Assembly (NCBI RefSeq): GCF_026410405.1
Contig: NZ_JAPMLN010000008.1
Coordinates: forward strand, 1 to 64,000
Source of the DNA: Marinicella gelatinilytica
GTDB taxonomy: Bacteria > Pseudomonadota > Gammaproteobacteria > Xanthomonadales > Marinicellaceae
DNA length: 64,000 nucleotides
Direction: 5' to 3'
The position numbers and the translations under genes were made by a program. Positions 18,159-27,304 of the stretch are shown here, in pieces (position 1 is the first letter of the stretch; each line of letters opens with the position of its first letter). The notes below the pieces were generated by a model that worked only from the letters and a program-made list of their open reading frames with translations, did not search any database and was not told where the DNA came from.

Positions 18159-18931
18159 AAGCCTTTAACGAACTCTTTGATCTTAGTGGTAAAACCGCCA
18201 TTGTCACCGGTGGTGCCAATGGTATTGGCAGAGCCACTGCGCTGCGCCTGGCACAAGCCGGTGCCAATATTGTGATTGCCGATTTGAATTTAAACGATGC
18301 CGAGCAAGCCGTCAAAGAAATTGAACAACAAGGTGCGAAAGCATTGGCGGTTGAATGCAATATCTTAAAAGACGACAATTTAGTGAATTTAGTGGATGCC
18401 GCTTTAAAAAAATTTGGCGGTATTCATGTGTTGATTAATAATGCCGGTGGCGGCGGTGGCGGACGCGAAAATCCCTTTAAAATTTCGGTGGATGATTTTC
18501 GCCGAGATTTTGAACTCAACGTCCACAGTGGCTGGCGTCTTTGCCAATTATGTGTGCCACATATGAAAAAAGCCGGTTATGGATCCATTGTATTCAGCAC
18601 CTCCATGTCGAGTATTAACAGCAGCCCCAATATGAGTGGTTACGGTGCTTCAAAAGCCGCGGTTAATCACATGGTGTCGAATTTGGCCCATGACTTTGGA
18701 CCGGAAGTCCGTATTAATGCGGTCGGTCCTGGCGCCACCCGCACAGCGGCCTTAGCCAGTGTCCTGACACCTGAAATTGAAGCCAAAATGCTGGCGAACA
18801 CGCCCATTAAACGTTTGGGTGAAGCCGATGATATCGCCGGCGCCATGCTGTATTTCGCCGCCCCGGTCTCCGAATGGGTCAGCGGCCAGACTTTGTTTGT
18901 TAATGGCGGTGGTGTACAGACGCTGGATTGA
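18155..18931 (+). CDS. SDR oxidoreductase, 7-alpha-hydroxysteroid-dehydrogenase-like
   Basis: 258 residues. Rossmann motif TGGANGIG (about 18-25), NNAGGGGGG, catalytic Ser in STSMSS and YGASK with Tyr/Lys. VGPGATRTAAL, TPEIEAKML and the C-terminus SGQTLFVNGGGVQTLD resemble E. coli HdhA closely. An NAD(P)-dependent alcohol dehydrogenase is certain by family; steroid specificity is inference. Coupled to the amidohydrolase by a 4-bp overlap. Cytoplasmic, whereas the partner is a lipoprotein. Confidence 0.85.
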   Translation: MKAFNELFDLSGKTAIVTGGANGIGRATALRLAQAGANIVIADLNLNDAEQAVKEIEQQGAKALAVECNILKDDNLVNLVDAALKKFGGIHVLINNAGGGGGGRENPFKISVDDFRRDFELNVHSGWRLCQLCVPHMKKAGYGSIVFSTSMSSINSSPNMSGYGASKAAVNHMVSNLAHDFGPEVRINAVGPGATRTAALASVLTPEIEAKMLANTPIKRLGEADDIAGAMLYFAAPVSEWVSGQTLFVNGGGVQTLD

Positions 18932-18968
18932 GTGTCATACAGATTATGACAAACTTGTTAATTAGCTT

Positions 18969-19415
18969 GTGGAATTAAACACGATACAAATAGCCCAAGC
19001 TGCCATTGCAGAAATAGCCAAGCAATTTCCAAATTTAACAATGGTTAAAAATACAGAAGATCCGGTTGAGTTAAATGTTAACGTGCCCGTACAATCGGGT
19101 TTGAAGTACAAGATTTGGCTTGGCTTGCAAAATTCAGATGAGTTATTTTTTGCTGTCTCTGATAATTTTTATGTTAGCTTTTACCCTTGTACAAACCGGA
19201 ACAATGTCGATCTTTTTGTGAAAGCGGTGACTGGTTTTATGTCCGGTGAACTTGGTGTTATAGAATACTATCGCGGCCGTTATTGTGTTAAAGCATATTT
19301 ACAGAACATGGGTGAACAATCCAGGTGTACTATGGCGACATGGCATGGACGTTTTTGGAGGGTATTTGGCCGTAAAACGACTCAGATATTGAGGAATGAT
19401 GACTTACAAGGCTAG
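18969..19415 (+). CDS. Hypothetical protein
   Basis: 148 residues from a GTG start, no strong ribosome-binding site, no signal peptide or membrane segment. Mixed alpha/beta appearance with KIWLGLQNSDELFFAVSDNF in the middle and several Cys in the second half. Sits between the SDR gene and a REPIN. Not recognised. Confidence 0.5.
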   Translation: MELNTIQIAQAAIAEIAKQFPNLTMVKNTEDPVELNVNVPVQSGLKYKIWLGLQNSDELFFAVSDNFYVSFYPCTNRNNVDLFVKAVTGFMSGELGVIEYYRGRYCVKAYLQNMGEQSRCTMATWHGRFWRVFGRKTTQILRNDDLQG

Positions 19416-19463
19416 TTGGCTTAACAGTCTGTTTAGCCAAACAATAAACAGTAGGTTTTATCG

Positions 19464-19609
19464 CTCGTTCCCATGCTCTGCGTGGGAATGTGTAGGGTTT
19501 TTAGGTTTTGTGAATATTCTAATGAACCAGTATGAAATAGCCCAGGTTAGTTTAAGGTCAATGGTTATATTGAGGTATGCATTCCCTCGCCGGAGCGTGC
19601 GGAACGAGG
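19464..19609. repeat. REPIN: two inverted REP sequences
   Basis: Left REP at 19464-19495 (CTCGTTCCCATGCTCTGCGT) and inverted right REP at 19577-19609 (GGAGCGTGCGGAACGAGG), about 80 bp apart. They are the same family as the REPs flanking the RAYT relic near 1 kb. Open frames through this block are artefacts of the palindromes. Confidence 0.7.
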
Positions 19610-19667
19610 TCGATAATAGCGGAAATGAAAACAAAATGTTCGATGGGGTTTGAGAATTTTTAAAGGC

Positions 19668-19970
19668 TTAATCGTGCTCGTACAAACCCAAGCGATTTTT
19701 GGTGGCCATTAATCGTTGTTCTAAATCGTCAATTTTTTCTAATAGATTGAGTATGACGTCGATGCCTTCGGGGTTGATGTCCAGCTCGCGGTATAGTCGG
19801 ATAATTTTGTCTATTTGGCGAATATTGGCTTCATCCACATATAAGCTGTCGTGGATGGTGATGGTTTCAATTAAACCGATGTCATGTAAGTGGGTAAAAA
19901 AGGTACGTTCCACCTGGTAATGTCGGCAGAGCGTGGTGATTTCTATGGTGTTTTGGCGGTCGTTACTCAT
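19668..19970 (-). CDS. cbpM: Chaperone modulator CbpM
   Basis: 100 residues, MerR-like helical protein. EITTLCRHYQVERTFFTHL and the LYVDEANIRQIDKIIRLYRELDIN-type region match CbpM, which binds and inhibits the J-domain protein CbpA. Overlaps the cbpA stop by 4 bp, as in other cbpA-cbpM operons. Confidence 0.9.
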   Translation of the reverse strand: MSNDRQNTIEITTLCRHYQVERTFFTHLHDIGLIETITIHDSLYVDEANIRQIDKIIRLYRELDINPEGIDVILNLLEKIDDLEQRLMATKNRLGLYEHD

Positions 19971-20872
19971 GATTGAAGTTCTTGCAATTCAGTGAATAGT
20001 TGACGTTCTTTTTCGGATAATTGGGTCGGTATCTTAATTTGATAGGTGAGTATCAAATCACCTTTGTCATTATCTTTTTTGTATTTAGGAAAGCCTTTGC
20101 CTTTGAGTCTGACCTGGCTGTTACCCTGGGTGCCGGCTTTGACTTTTAATTTTACTTGACCGTCCAAGGTGTCAATCAATACATCACCACCAAGCACGGC
20201 GGTGTATAAATCCAAATCAATGGTTTTATACAGGTTGGCTTTTTCGCGACGAAATTTTGTGTTGTTCTGGATATTAAAACGGATGTATAAATCACCGTCA
20301 GGGCCGCCGTTGACACCTTTGCCACCGTGGCCTTTTAAGCGGATTCGCTGACCATTTTCGACACCGGCTGGCACGGTGATACGAATATTTTTACCGTTTA
20401 GGGTTAGGGTGCGTTTTTCGGTGGTGAGGACATCGGTCAGTTGCAGGGTTAATTCTGCTTGCATGTCTTCGCCTTTGAAATGTGCCTGGCGTCCGCCAAA
20501 ACCGCTGCTGCCGCGGGCTTGGCTACCAAATATTGATTCAAAAAAGTCGGCAAAATCGGCCTCGCCGCCGGGGCTGCCGGTGTAGTGATGTTGTTGATAA
20601 CCGTGTTGGCCACCTGCAGAACCGGCGCCTTGACCGTATTGATCAGCATGCTTCCAGTCCTCTCCAAATTGGTCGTATTTCTTTCGGTTTTCCTCTTTAC
20701 CCAGCACTTGGTAAGCTTCGTTGATTTCTTTAAAACGGGCTTCGGCATCCTTGTCATTGGGATTGACATCGGGATGGTATTTACGGGCCAGCTTTTTATA
20801 GGCTTTTTTAATGTCAGCTTTGCTGGCTGATTTGTTGACGCCCAATACTTTGTAATAATCTTTATATTGCAT
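19967..20872 (-). CDS. cbpA: Curved-DNA-binding protein / DnaJ-type co-chaperone CbpA
   Basis: 301 residues. J domain 1-70 with the HPD motif (KYHPDVNP), Gly/Phe-rich linker (about 75-130), then two C-terminal substrate-binding beta domains (about 130-290). The zinc-finger CxxCxGxG repeats of true DnaJ are absent, as expected for CbpA. Works with DnaK and binds curved DNA in E. coli. ATG at 20872. Confidence 0.93.
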   Translation of the reverse strand: MQYKDYYKVLGVNKSASKADIKKAYKKLARKYHPDVNPNDKDAEARFKEINEAYQVLGKEENRKKYDQFGEDWKHADQYGQGAGSAGGQHGYQQHHYTGSPGGEADFADFFESIFGSQARGSSGFGGRQAHFKGEDMQAELTLQLTDVLTTEKRTLTLNGKNIRITVPAGVENGQRIRLKGHGGKGVNGGPDGDLYIRFNIQNNTKFRREKANLYKTIDLDLYTAVLGGDVLIDTLDGQVKLKVKAGTQGNSQVRLKGKGFPKYKKDNDKGDLILTYQIKIPTQLSEKERQLFTELQELQS

Positions 20873-20975
20873 ATTGTTAATTATTGTTTGAGGTGCTTAA
20901 AGACACGCATAGATAAACAACAATATCGGGGTTTATTCTGCATTTTTCAATGGTATGCAGAGACTCATCCGATGG

Positions 20976-21167
20976 TTATCGTGGATAAGCTTTATAGACA
21001 GGCTGGCTTGGATCGGCTTCGATATCATCCATAATCTCTTCAACATCCAATTCCGTATCGCAATCATCACATTCCAGATGACTGGCATTTTCAAGCCATT
21101 TAATGGTTTTTTTGTGTTTGTGCCCACAATCGGCACATTGGAGAATAATTTTTTCGTTTTTCTTCAT
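20976..21167 (-). CDS. Small zinc-ribbon protein, hypothetical
   Basis: 63 residues with two CxxC pairs (CADC at about 11-14, CDDC at about 33-36), a zinc ribbon. Acidic C-terminal half. Lies about 100 bp upstream of cbpA on the same strand, so possibly co-transcribed. Function unknown. Confidence 0.6.
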   Translation of the reverse strand: MKKNEKIILQCADCGHKHKKTIKWLENASHLECDDCDTELDVEEIMDDIEADPSQPVYKAYPR

Positions 21168-21408
21168 GGTTTTAACCCGGCTTTTAAGCCGAGACTTATT
21201 GGTTATTGAAAAGCCGGATCTCTAAACGGGTTGAGGTGTCCGAATCTGTTGTCATTATTTTATGGATATTTATGCTGAATTTGCAAAACATTTTTAGCAA
21301 ATTATGTTCATGCGCTTAAGCCTTTTAAAAAAGGCTTGAGTTTTAGGATTGGTTTTGTGTACCATTGAGTCATCAGTTCAGCCGATACATTCATTGAACT
21401 GAGAAAAT

Positions 21409-21529
21409 GTTATCAAGAAAGGCCGAGGGATTAGACCCGACGACGCCTTAGCAACCCTTTCCCCGTTACTAAACGAGAAAGAAGGTGCTACATTCTACTT
21501 CTTGTTATCCGGCAATGAAGATAGATAAC
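21409..21529 (+). ncRNA. SAM riboswitch (S-box / SAM-I type) aptamer
   Basis: P1 closes with GTTATC (21409-21414) and GATAAC (21524-21529). Between them lie the conserved S-box core elements: ATCAAGAAAGGCCGAGGGA, the GCAACC strand, AAGGTGCTA and the GAAGATA element before P1. A terminator hairpin follows, so high S-adenosylmethionine should stop transcription into metY and the fusion gene. Confidence 0.88.
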
Positions 21530-21535
21530 TGAAAT

Positions 21536-21558
21536 AAAACCACTGTTCTGTGGTTTTT
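21536..21558 (+). terminator. Riboswitch expression-platform terminator
   Basis: Eight-bp perfect stem AAAACCAC / GTGGTTTT (21536-21543, 21550-21557) running into T residues, 7 nt after the aptamer P1. This is the likely SAM-controlled attenuator, about 80 bp before the metY start. Confidence 0.8.
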
Positions 21559-21638
21559 CAGAATTTCTTTTTAACATTTTTCATTTGGACACAGTCTTCG
21601 GATTGTGCGAACTTTTATTTTTTAAAAAGGTATGAAAA

Positions 21639-22922
21639 ATGACTCAATCTACACAATTACAAACCCAGGCGCTGCATGCAGGTCACGATGTCACACAACA
21701 TGGCGGAACCCGCGCAGTACCAATTTACCACACATCCAGCTATGTCTTTAAAAATGCCGATCATGCGGCCAATTTATTTAATCTATCAGAGCCGGGTTAC
21801 ATTTATACCCGCCTGAATAATCCCACCAATGATATTTTGGAACAGCGTTTAGCCGCCCTGGAAGGGGGTGTCGGCGCGGTGGTCACCGCCTCAGGAACCG
21901 CGGCCATTAGCACCGCTTTATTGACGTTGCTTAAAGCCGGTGATCATATTGTCGCCTCGGGCAGTTTGTATGGTGGTACCTTTAATTTACTCCATGTGAC
22001 TTTGCCACGGTTTGGCATTACCACGAGTTTTGTCAATGCCGATAATCCTGATGATGTGGCGGCAGCGATTCAGGAGAATACCCGCGCATTCTTTATTGAA
22101 TCTCTGGGTAACCCCAAACTGGATGTGTTGGATCTCGAAGTACTTGCAGAAGTTGCGCATCAACATGACATTCCTTTCATTGTGGATAACACCATCGCCA
22201 CGCCGGCTTTACTGAGACCGATTGAATATGGTGCGGATATTGTGATTCATTCACTCACCAAGTACATCACCGGAAATGGCACCGGTATGGGTGGTGCCAT
22301 CATTGATGCCGGAAATTTCAACTGGGCCAATGGCAAATTTCCGGAATTTACCGAGCCCGCACCTGGCTATCATGGACTGGTTTATCACGAGGCTTTGGGT
22401 AACCTGGCTTATGTGGCGCGGTTACGGATTGAGGGCTTGCGTGATTTGGGTGCGGCAATGAGCCCTTTTAACGCTTTTGGTACCTTGCAGGGATTAGAAA
22501 CCCTGGCTTTACGAATTAAACAGCACAGTGAGAATGCCCTGGCGTTAGCGCAATGGCTTGAGGCGCAACCTCAAGTGGCCTGGGTTAATTATCCCGGTTT
22601 AAACCAAAGTCCCTACTATGAATTGGCTCAAAAATACCTGCCTAAAGGTCAGAGTGGTATTTTAACCTTTGGTTTGAAAGGCGGTTTTGAAGCGGCAAAA
22701 CAAGTGGTCAATGAAGCCAAATTATTTTCATTATTGGCCAATATTGGCGACACCAAATCACTGATTATTCACCCGGCCAGTACCACCCATCAGCAATTAG
22801 ATGAGCAGGCTCAACATGCGGCCGGGGTCAGTCCGGACTTGATTCGTTTGTCGGTAGGCATTGAGGCCATTGAAGATTTAGTGGCTGATTTGCAGCAAGC
22901 TTTCGCGACACTCAAGGACTGA
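21639..22922 (+). CDS. metY: O-acetylhomoserine sulfhydrylase (aminocarboxypropyltransferase)
   Basis: 427 residues, Cys/Met-metabolism PLP enzyme. YTRLNNPTNDILEQRLAALE, the PLP-binding lysine in HSLTKYITG (about 207), and HPASTTHQQL near the C-terminus match the MetY branch rather than MetB. Converts O-acetylhomoserine plus sulfide to homocysteine. Directly behind a SAM riboswitch and 9 bp before the gene encoding the acetyltransferase that makes its substrate, so the two form one SAM-repressed operon. Start chosen after AAAAAGG. Confidence 0.93.
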   Translation: MTQSTQLQTQALHAGHDVTQHGGTRAVPIYHTSSYVFKNADHAANLFNLSEPGYIYTRLNNPTNDILEQRLAALEGGVGAVVTASGTAAISTALLTLLKAGDHIVASGSLYGGTFNLLHVTLPRFGITTSFVNADNPDDVAAAIQENTRAFFIESLGNPKLDVLDLEVLAEVAHQHDIPFIVDNTIATPALLRPIEYGADIVIHSLTKYITGNGTGMGGAIIDAGNFNWANGKFPEFTEPAPGYHGLVYHEALGNLAYVARLRIEGLRDLGAAMSPFNAFGTLQGLETLALRIKQHSENALALAQWLEAQPQVAWVNYPGLNQSPYYELAQKYLPKGQSGILTFGLKGGFEAAKQVVNEAKLFSLLANIGDTKSLIIHPASTTHQQLDEQAQHAAGVSPDLIRLSVGIEAIEDLVADLQQAFATLKD

Positions 22923-22931
22923 GGCAATATC

Positions 22932-25900
22932 ATGGTAAAAACATTAGTCATTGATCAGTTCACGACTTTATCAGGCGCTGAATATGAACAGCTACCGGTG
23001 AGTTACCGGGTGTTTGGTCCGGATTTACATCAGGCCCCAATTATTTGTATTAACCATGCCTTGACCGGTAATGCCAATGTCAGTGGAGAAACCGGATGGT
23101 GGCGGGATTTGGTGGGGCCGGATAAAGCCATAGATACCCAATGTTTCACTGTGCTGGCTTTTGATATACCGGGAAATGGCGCCAATGGTTTTGTCATAGA
23201 AAACTATCAGGATTTTACCGCCAAAGACATGGCGCGGTTATTGTTGGTGGCTTTAGCACAATTAGGTGTGAATGAATTACATGCTTTAATCGGTGCTTCA
23301 TTGGGTGGCGGTATTGCCTGGGAAATGATTGCCCTGGCACCAAAATTATGTCGCCACTTTATTCCGGTGGCGACAGATTGCGAGTCATCCGATTGGCTGA
23401 TTGCCAATTGTCATTTACAGGAACAAATTTTATTAAATTCTAAGCAGCCGGTTCCTGATGCGCGAAAACATGCCATGATGTGTTATCGCACGCCTCAATC
23501 TTTTAGCCGGCGATTTCAGCGAAAAAAACAGGCTAATCAGCCGTTGTTTCAGGTCGAAAGCTGGTTAAATCACCATGGTGACAGTCTAGATAAACGGTTT
23601 TCCTTACAGGCCTATCTGCTTATGAATCAGCTGTTAAAAACAGTGGACTCAGGCATCCGCGATAACCCAAAACGAGCAGCACAAATAAGCGCGCAAATTC
23701 ATCTGGTGGCGATTGATTCGGATTTATTTTATCCGGCGACTGATACCCGGGAATTATTTCAATGGTTAAAACAACATTTAGGTCCGAGACAAGTTGAATA
23801 CCACGAAATTAATTCACCCCATGGCCATGATGCTTTTTTAATCGAAAAACAGCAAACTTCGCACATTATGAATTTAATTTTAAACAGCAAACAACGCCAT
23901 CAAACCAGTCGTGTGTTGAAATTTGGCGGTCAATCATTGACCGATGGTAACGGTGGCTTTAATCGTGTAATAAAAATTATCCAAAGCCGCTTATCCAAAC
24001 TGCAGCGAACAGTGGTGGTGTTGTCAGCCCGAGGCGATACCACACAGCGGTTACATGATTTAGTTCATCAGGCCGTGTCCGGTGAAGATTATGAGCGTGC
24101 TTTAACCACCTTAATCGCGCAACAAACACCGCCCGGTTTAAGTATCGACTGGCAGGAAAATGTGGACTTAATCAACCGATTGCTCAAAGGCATCGCCATG
24201 GTGGGTGATTACAGCTTAAAAACCTTGGATAAAGTTCTCGCACAAGGTGAATTAATGTCGGTCAAAGCCATGGCCGCTGCACTGACTGGCCGGGGTGTTC
24301 GGGTGGCGTTATTGGACACCCGGTCGTTGATTAAGAGCGATGATAATTACAGCCGTGCCTCGCCCTTGTCGCAGCTATCGAAAACTGCTGTTTGTCATGC
24401 AGTGGTGGCTTTAACAGATTATGACGTGATCTTGGCGGCCGGATTTGTGGCTTCCACAGAACAGGGTGACACCACCACTTTGGGACTCAATGGCAGTAAT
24501 TATACGGCGGCGTTGCTGGCTAATTTTTTGGATGCCGATGAACTTGAAAATTACACCCATGTGGATGGCATTTTTACCGCCAATCCGCAATGGGTGGAAC
24601 AAGCCCATAAAATTGAACAACTGAGTTTTGCTGAGGCCAATGAACTGGCGCAACTGGGTACGTCAGTATTGCATGCCAAGACCATGATTCCATTATTGGA
24701 AAAGAACATTCCTCTGCGTTTATTAAATACCTTTAACCCGACTGATGAGGGCACCTTAATTTCTGCGCAATCAAATCAAACCGGTATAAAGTGTATCAGT
24801 GCCGAGACTGATCGGGCACTCATTAATTTAAGCGGGCGCGGACTGCTCGGCAAGGTGGGCGTAGACAGTCGTATTTTTAATGCCTTGGCGCGGCATAGCA
24901 TCAGCGTAAATATCATCGCCCAAAGCGGTGCTGAGCGCGGTGTTGGCTTGGTGGTTAACCGTGATGATGCGCAGTTGGCATGGCGGGTGCTGCGGGATGA
25001 GTTTAGCGACGATATTAAACGCCAGGATGTCAGCGATATTTGCCTTGATGAACAAGTTTCAGTGATTACGGCTGTGGGCTTATCACTGTCAGATTTTAGT
25101 CGGCCGTTAACCGCTTTGGTGAATAATCAGATAACACCGCTCATTATGAACAATGCCTTGAGTGGTCACAGTGTTAGTTTAGTGGTTAAGCAAGCAGATC
25201 TTATTAAAGCTGTGAACGTCATTCACAGTGCCATATTTGGCGCATTGAAGCGGGTTCACCTGGTGTTATTCGGTCATGGTGTGGTGGGTGGTGCTTTGAT
25301 AGCGCAAATTTTAGCGGCCCAAGAAACCATTAAGCAAGGTAAAAACATTGACTTAAAAATCATTGCCATCGCCAACTCCAGACAAGTTCTACTGGATAAA
25401 GATGGTATTAGCGCGGATTGGTCTTCACGGTTAGAAAGCAGTCATCAGTCATCACAACTACAAACCATTGTTGATTACGTTAGGCAGCATCATTTAGAGA
25501 ATGTTATCGCTGTGGATAATACCGCCAGCCTGTCTTTATGTGGTCAGTACGGTGAATTGATTACCGCCGGATTTGATTTGGTGTCGTCCAATAAAATTGC
25601 CAATACTTTTGATTATGACGCCTACAGTCGCTTACATGAGACATTAAAAAGACATGATAAAGTGTATCTCTATGAAACCAATGTGGGTGCCGGTTTGCCA
25701 CTCATCGACACCATCAGAACTTTGCATCAATCGGGCGAAAATATCACTGCCATTCGTGGTATTTTTTCAGGTTCTTTGAGTTATATTTTTAATCGTTTTG
25801 GTGAAGAAGACGTGGCTTTTAGCGAAGTGGTCAAAGCAGCGGTCGGTCATGGTTTTACTGAACCTGATCCACGTCAGGATCTCAATGGTCAAGATGTGGC

Positions 25901-26333
25901 CAGAAAGCTACTGATTTTAGCGCGTGAACTGGATCTGGCGGTGTCGATGGTGGATGTGGTGATTGAAAACCTGATTCCAAATGATCTAATCAAACTGACT
26001 TTAGCGGATTTTAAACAGCGTTTACGTGAATTAGATGCGGTTTTTGCACACAAAAAAGCGGCGTTGAAACCGGGGCAGGTGCTGCGCTATGTGGGTGAAT
26101 TAAGCGGTGATTTAATGCACACCAATACCGCTCAACTGACGGTTTCCTTACAAGCCGTTGATAGTAACGGACCCCTGGGCCGGGTGCGCGGCAGTGATTC
26201 ATTGTTTGAAATATTCACCGAATCTTATGGCCAACAACCGATGATTATCCAGGGCGCCGGTGCCGGTGCGCAAGTCACCGCTCGCGGTGTGTTGGGTGAT
26301 GTGCTGCGCATCGCCTCCCAGCGCACGGCTTAA
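22932..26333 (+). CDS. metX/thrA: Trifunctional fusion: homoserine O-acetyltransferase, aspartokinase, homoserine dehydrogenase
   Basis: 1133 residues in one uninterrupted frame. Residues 1-320: alpha/beta-hydrolase MetX domain with nucleophile elbow GASLGG (Ser123), likely catalytic Asp264 (DSDLFYP) and His299 (PHGHD). Residues about 327-620: aspartokinase with KFGGQS at 330-335, ELMSVKAMAAAL and HVDGIFTANP. About 630-770: ACT regulatory region (SVNIIAQSGAE). About 774-1133: homoserine dehydrogenase with the NAD(P) motif GHGVVG (781-786), SNKIANT, and an AFSEVVKAA/GFTEPDP-type core. It would catalyse the first step of the aspartate family, homoserine formation and homoserine acetylation, feeding MetY. 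AK-HSD fusions (ThrA) are common; adding MetX in front is unusual. Shine-Dalgarno GAGG precedes the ATG. Confidence 0.9.
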   Translation: MVKTLVIDQFTTLSGAEYEQLPVSYRVFGPDLHQAPIICINHALTGNANVSGETGWWRDLVGPDKAIDTQCFTVLAFDIPGNGANGFVIENYQDFTAKDMARLLLVALAQLGVNELHALIGASLGGGIAWEMIALAPKLCRHFIPVATDCESSDWLIANCHLQEQILLNSKQPVPDARKHAMMCYRTPQSFSRRFQRKKQANQPLFQVESWLNHHGDSLDKRFSLQAYLLMNQLLKTVDSGIRDNPKRAAQISAQIHLVAIDSDLFYPATDTRELFQWLKQHLGPRQVEYHEINSPHGHDAFLIEKQQTSHIMNLILNSKQRHQTSRVLKFGGQSLTDGNGGFNRVIKIIQSRLSKLQRTVVVLSARGDTTQRLHDLVHQAVSGEDYERALTTLIAQQTPPGLSIDWQENVDLINRLLKGIAMVGDYSLKTLDKVLAQGELMSVKAMAAALTGRGVRVALLDTRSLIKSDDNYSRASPLSQLSKTAVCHAVVALTDYDVILAAGFVASTEQGDTTTLGLNGSNYTAALLANFLDADELENYTHVDGIFTANPQWVEQAHKIEQLSFAEANELAQLGTSVLHAKTMIPLLEKNIPLRLLNTFNPTDEGTLISAQSNQTGIKCISAETDRALINLSGRGLLGKVGVDSRIFNALARHSISVNIIAQSGAERGVGLVVNRDDAQLAWRVLRDEFSDDIKRQDVSDICLDEQVSVITAVGLSLSDFSRPLTALVNNQITPLIMNNALSGHSVSLVVKQADLIKAVNVIHSAIFGALKRVHLVLFGHGVVGGALIAQILAAQETIKQGKNIDLKIIAIANSRQVLLDKDGISADWSSRLESSHQSSQLQTIVDYVRQHHLENVIAVDNTASLSLCGQYGELITAGFDLVSSNKIANTFDYDAYSRLHETLKRHDKVYLYETNVGAGLPLIDTIRTLHQSGENITAIRGIFSGSLSYIFNRFGEEDVAFSEVVKAAVGHGFTEPDPRQDLNGQDVARKLLILARELDLAVSMVDVVIENLIPNDLIKLTLADFKQRLRELDAVFAHKKAALKPGQVLRYVGELSGDLMHTNTAQLTVSLQAVDSNGPLGRVRGSDSLFEIFTESYGQQPMIIQGAGAGAQVTARGVLGDVLRIASQRTA

Positions 26334-26343
26334 AAACTGAGAT

Positions 26344-26394
26344 TTTGAGGTGATGGCGTCTGTTAGTCTGACTCTGCCATCGCCTCAAATTTTT
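26344..26394 (+). terminator. Terminator of the metY operon
   Basis: Fourteen-bp stem (26344-26357 with 26376-26389, one G-U) followed by TTTTT. It overlaps the 3' end of the convergent gene starting at 26363, so that gene's last codons double as half the hairpin. Confidence 0.75.
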
Positions 26395-27304
26395 CAACCA
26401 GAATATCGACATCTTTTTGCATGCCGGGCAGGATGTTTTGTTGGTAATAGCTTTTAAAATCAAGTCCGCATGCGGCATTGTCGAGGCTACACAGGGTTAA
26501 CATCGTCATGCCTTGAGGTTCACAGGCGATGCCGGCTTGATAGTGGCAGGCTATTTTCGCCAGTGACAATTGGAAAATCTGTTCAATACTGTGAAAATTC
26601 CGACTTTTTAACCAGGCTGAAAATGGCATAAATTCCCCGTCGGAAAAATACATAAATCCCATGCTGGATTGTTCAGCAATTAAGGGGCCGTTTTTGCTTT
26701 TTAAGACAGCGATTAAGGTCTGGCTATTTGTGTCTTTGCTGGAAGCGCCTTTTAGCTGTTGCTGGAACATATTTTGTAAATTATGACCAACCTGACTATT
26801 GGGTGGCAAGTTCCAATAGATGTTTTCCACATTATCAGCTAAGGTTGGATATGACTGAAGTACCGCCTGACAATTGTTCATCATGGCTTCAAATTCTGCT
26901 AATTTATTATTAGCAATATAATTTTTCTTGATATGTGTTTCACCCTCATTAGAATTGGACACAGCAAAGCAAGTGGCATTTTCCGACATAATGGAATGGG
27001 CTTCAATATAAGGATCGCTGTGGTATTTATGGGGTTTTAGTTCTTCTTTAAGTTGCATGATGATGTCTTCGCTTAATGGCTCGCTTTGTTGTGTTTCAGG
27101 CTTTGAATCATCCTGGCTTACTTTTTCTGTGGTCAGAATTGGGTCCGTTTTATTTTGTTGGCCGGATTGATTGGTTTGCTGTTGGTTTAGCTGTGCTAAG
27201 GAGGCGGCATTTCTTGGGGTAACCGTTATGTATATTATCAACACCACCACAATAGCAACGGCAATGACAATCAGGAACATTTTGTTAAATCCGCGTTTAT
27301 CCAT
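26363..27304 (-). CDS. Membrane-anchored hypothetical protein, related to its upstream neighbour
   Basis: 313 residues from the ATG at 27304 (MDKRGFNK), which overlaps the stop of the upstream gene by 8 bp; the longer frame to 27343 is less likely. One transmembrane helix near the N-terminus (about 9-30), then a Gln-rich linker and a soluble periplasmic domain. The C-terminal part (CSLDNAACGLDFKSYYQQNI) resembles that of the neighbour (about 27297-27450), indicating a duplicated pair. No known family recognised. Confidence 0.6.
   Translation of the reverse strand: MDKRGFNKMFLIVIAVAIVVVLIIYITVTPRNAASLAQLNQQQTNQSGQQNKTDPILTTEKVSQDDSKPETQQSEPLSEDIIMQLKEELKPHKYHSDPYIEAHSIMSENATCFAVSNSNEGETHIKKNYIANNKLAEFEAMMNNCQAVLQSYPTLADNVENIYWNLPPNSQVGHNLQNMFQQQLKGASSKDTNSQTLIAVLKSKNGPLIAEQSSMGFMYFSDGEFMPFSAWLKSRNFHSIEQIFQLSLAKIACHYQAGIACEPQGMTMLTLCSLDNAACGLDFKSYYQQNILPGMQKDVDILVEKFEAMAESD

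Noticed and set aside
19396-19653. 85-codon open frame on the plus strand
   Set aside because: Consists largely of the REPIN; amino-acid sequence reflects palindromes, not a protein.
21318-21337. AAGCCTTTT / AAAAGGCTT palindrome before the SAM riboswitch
   Set aside because: Terminator-like but no gene clearly ends there; left uncalled.
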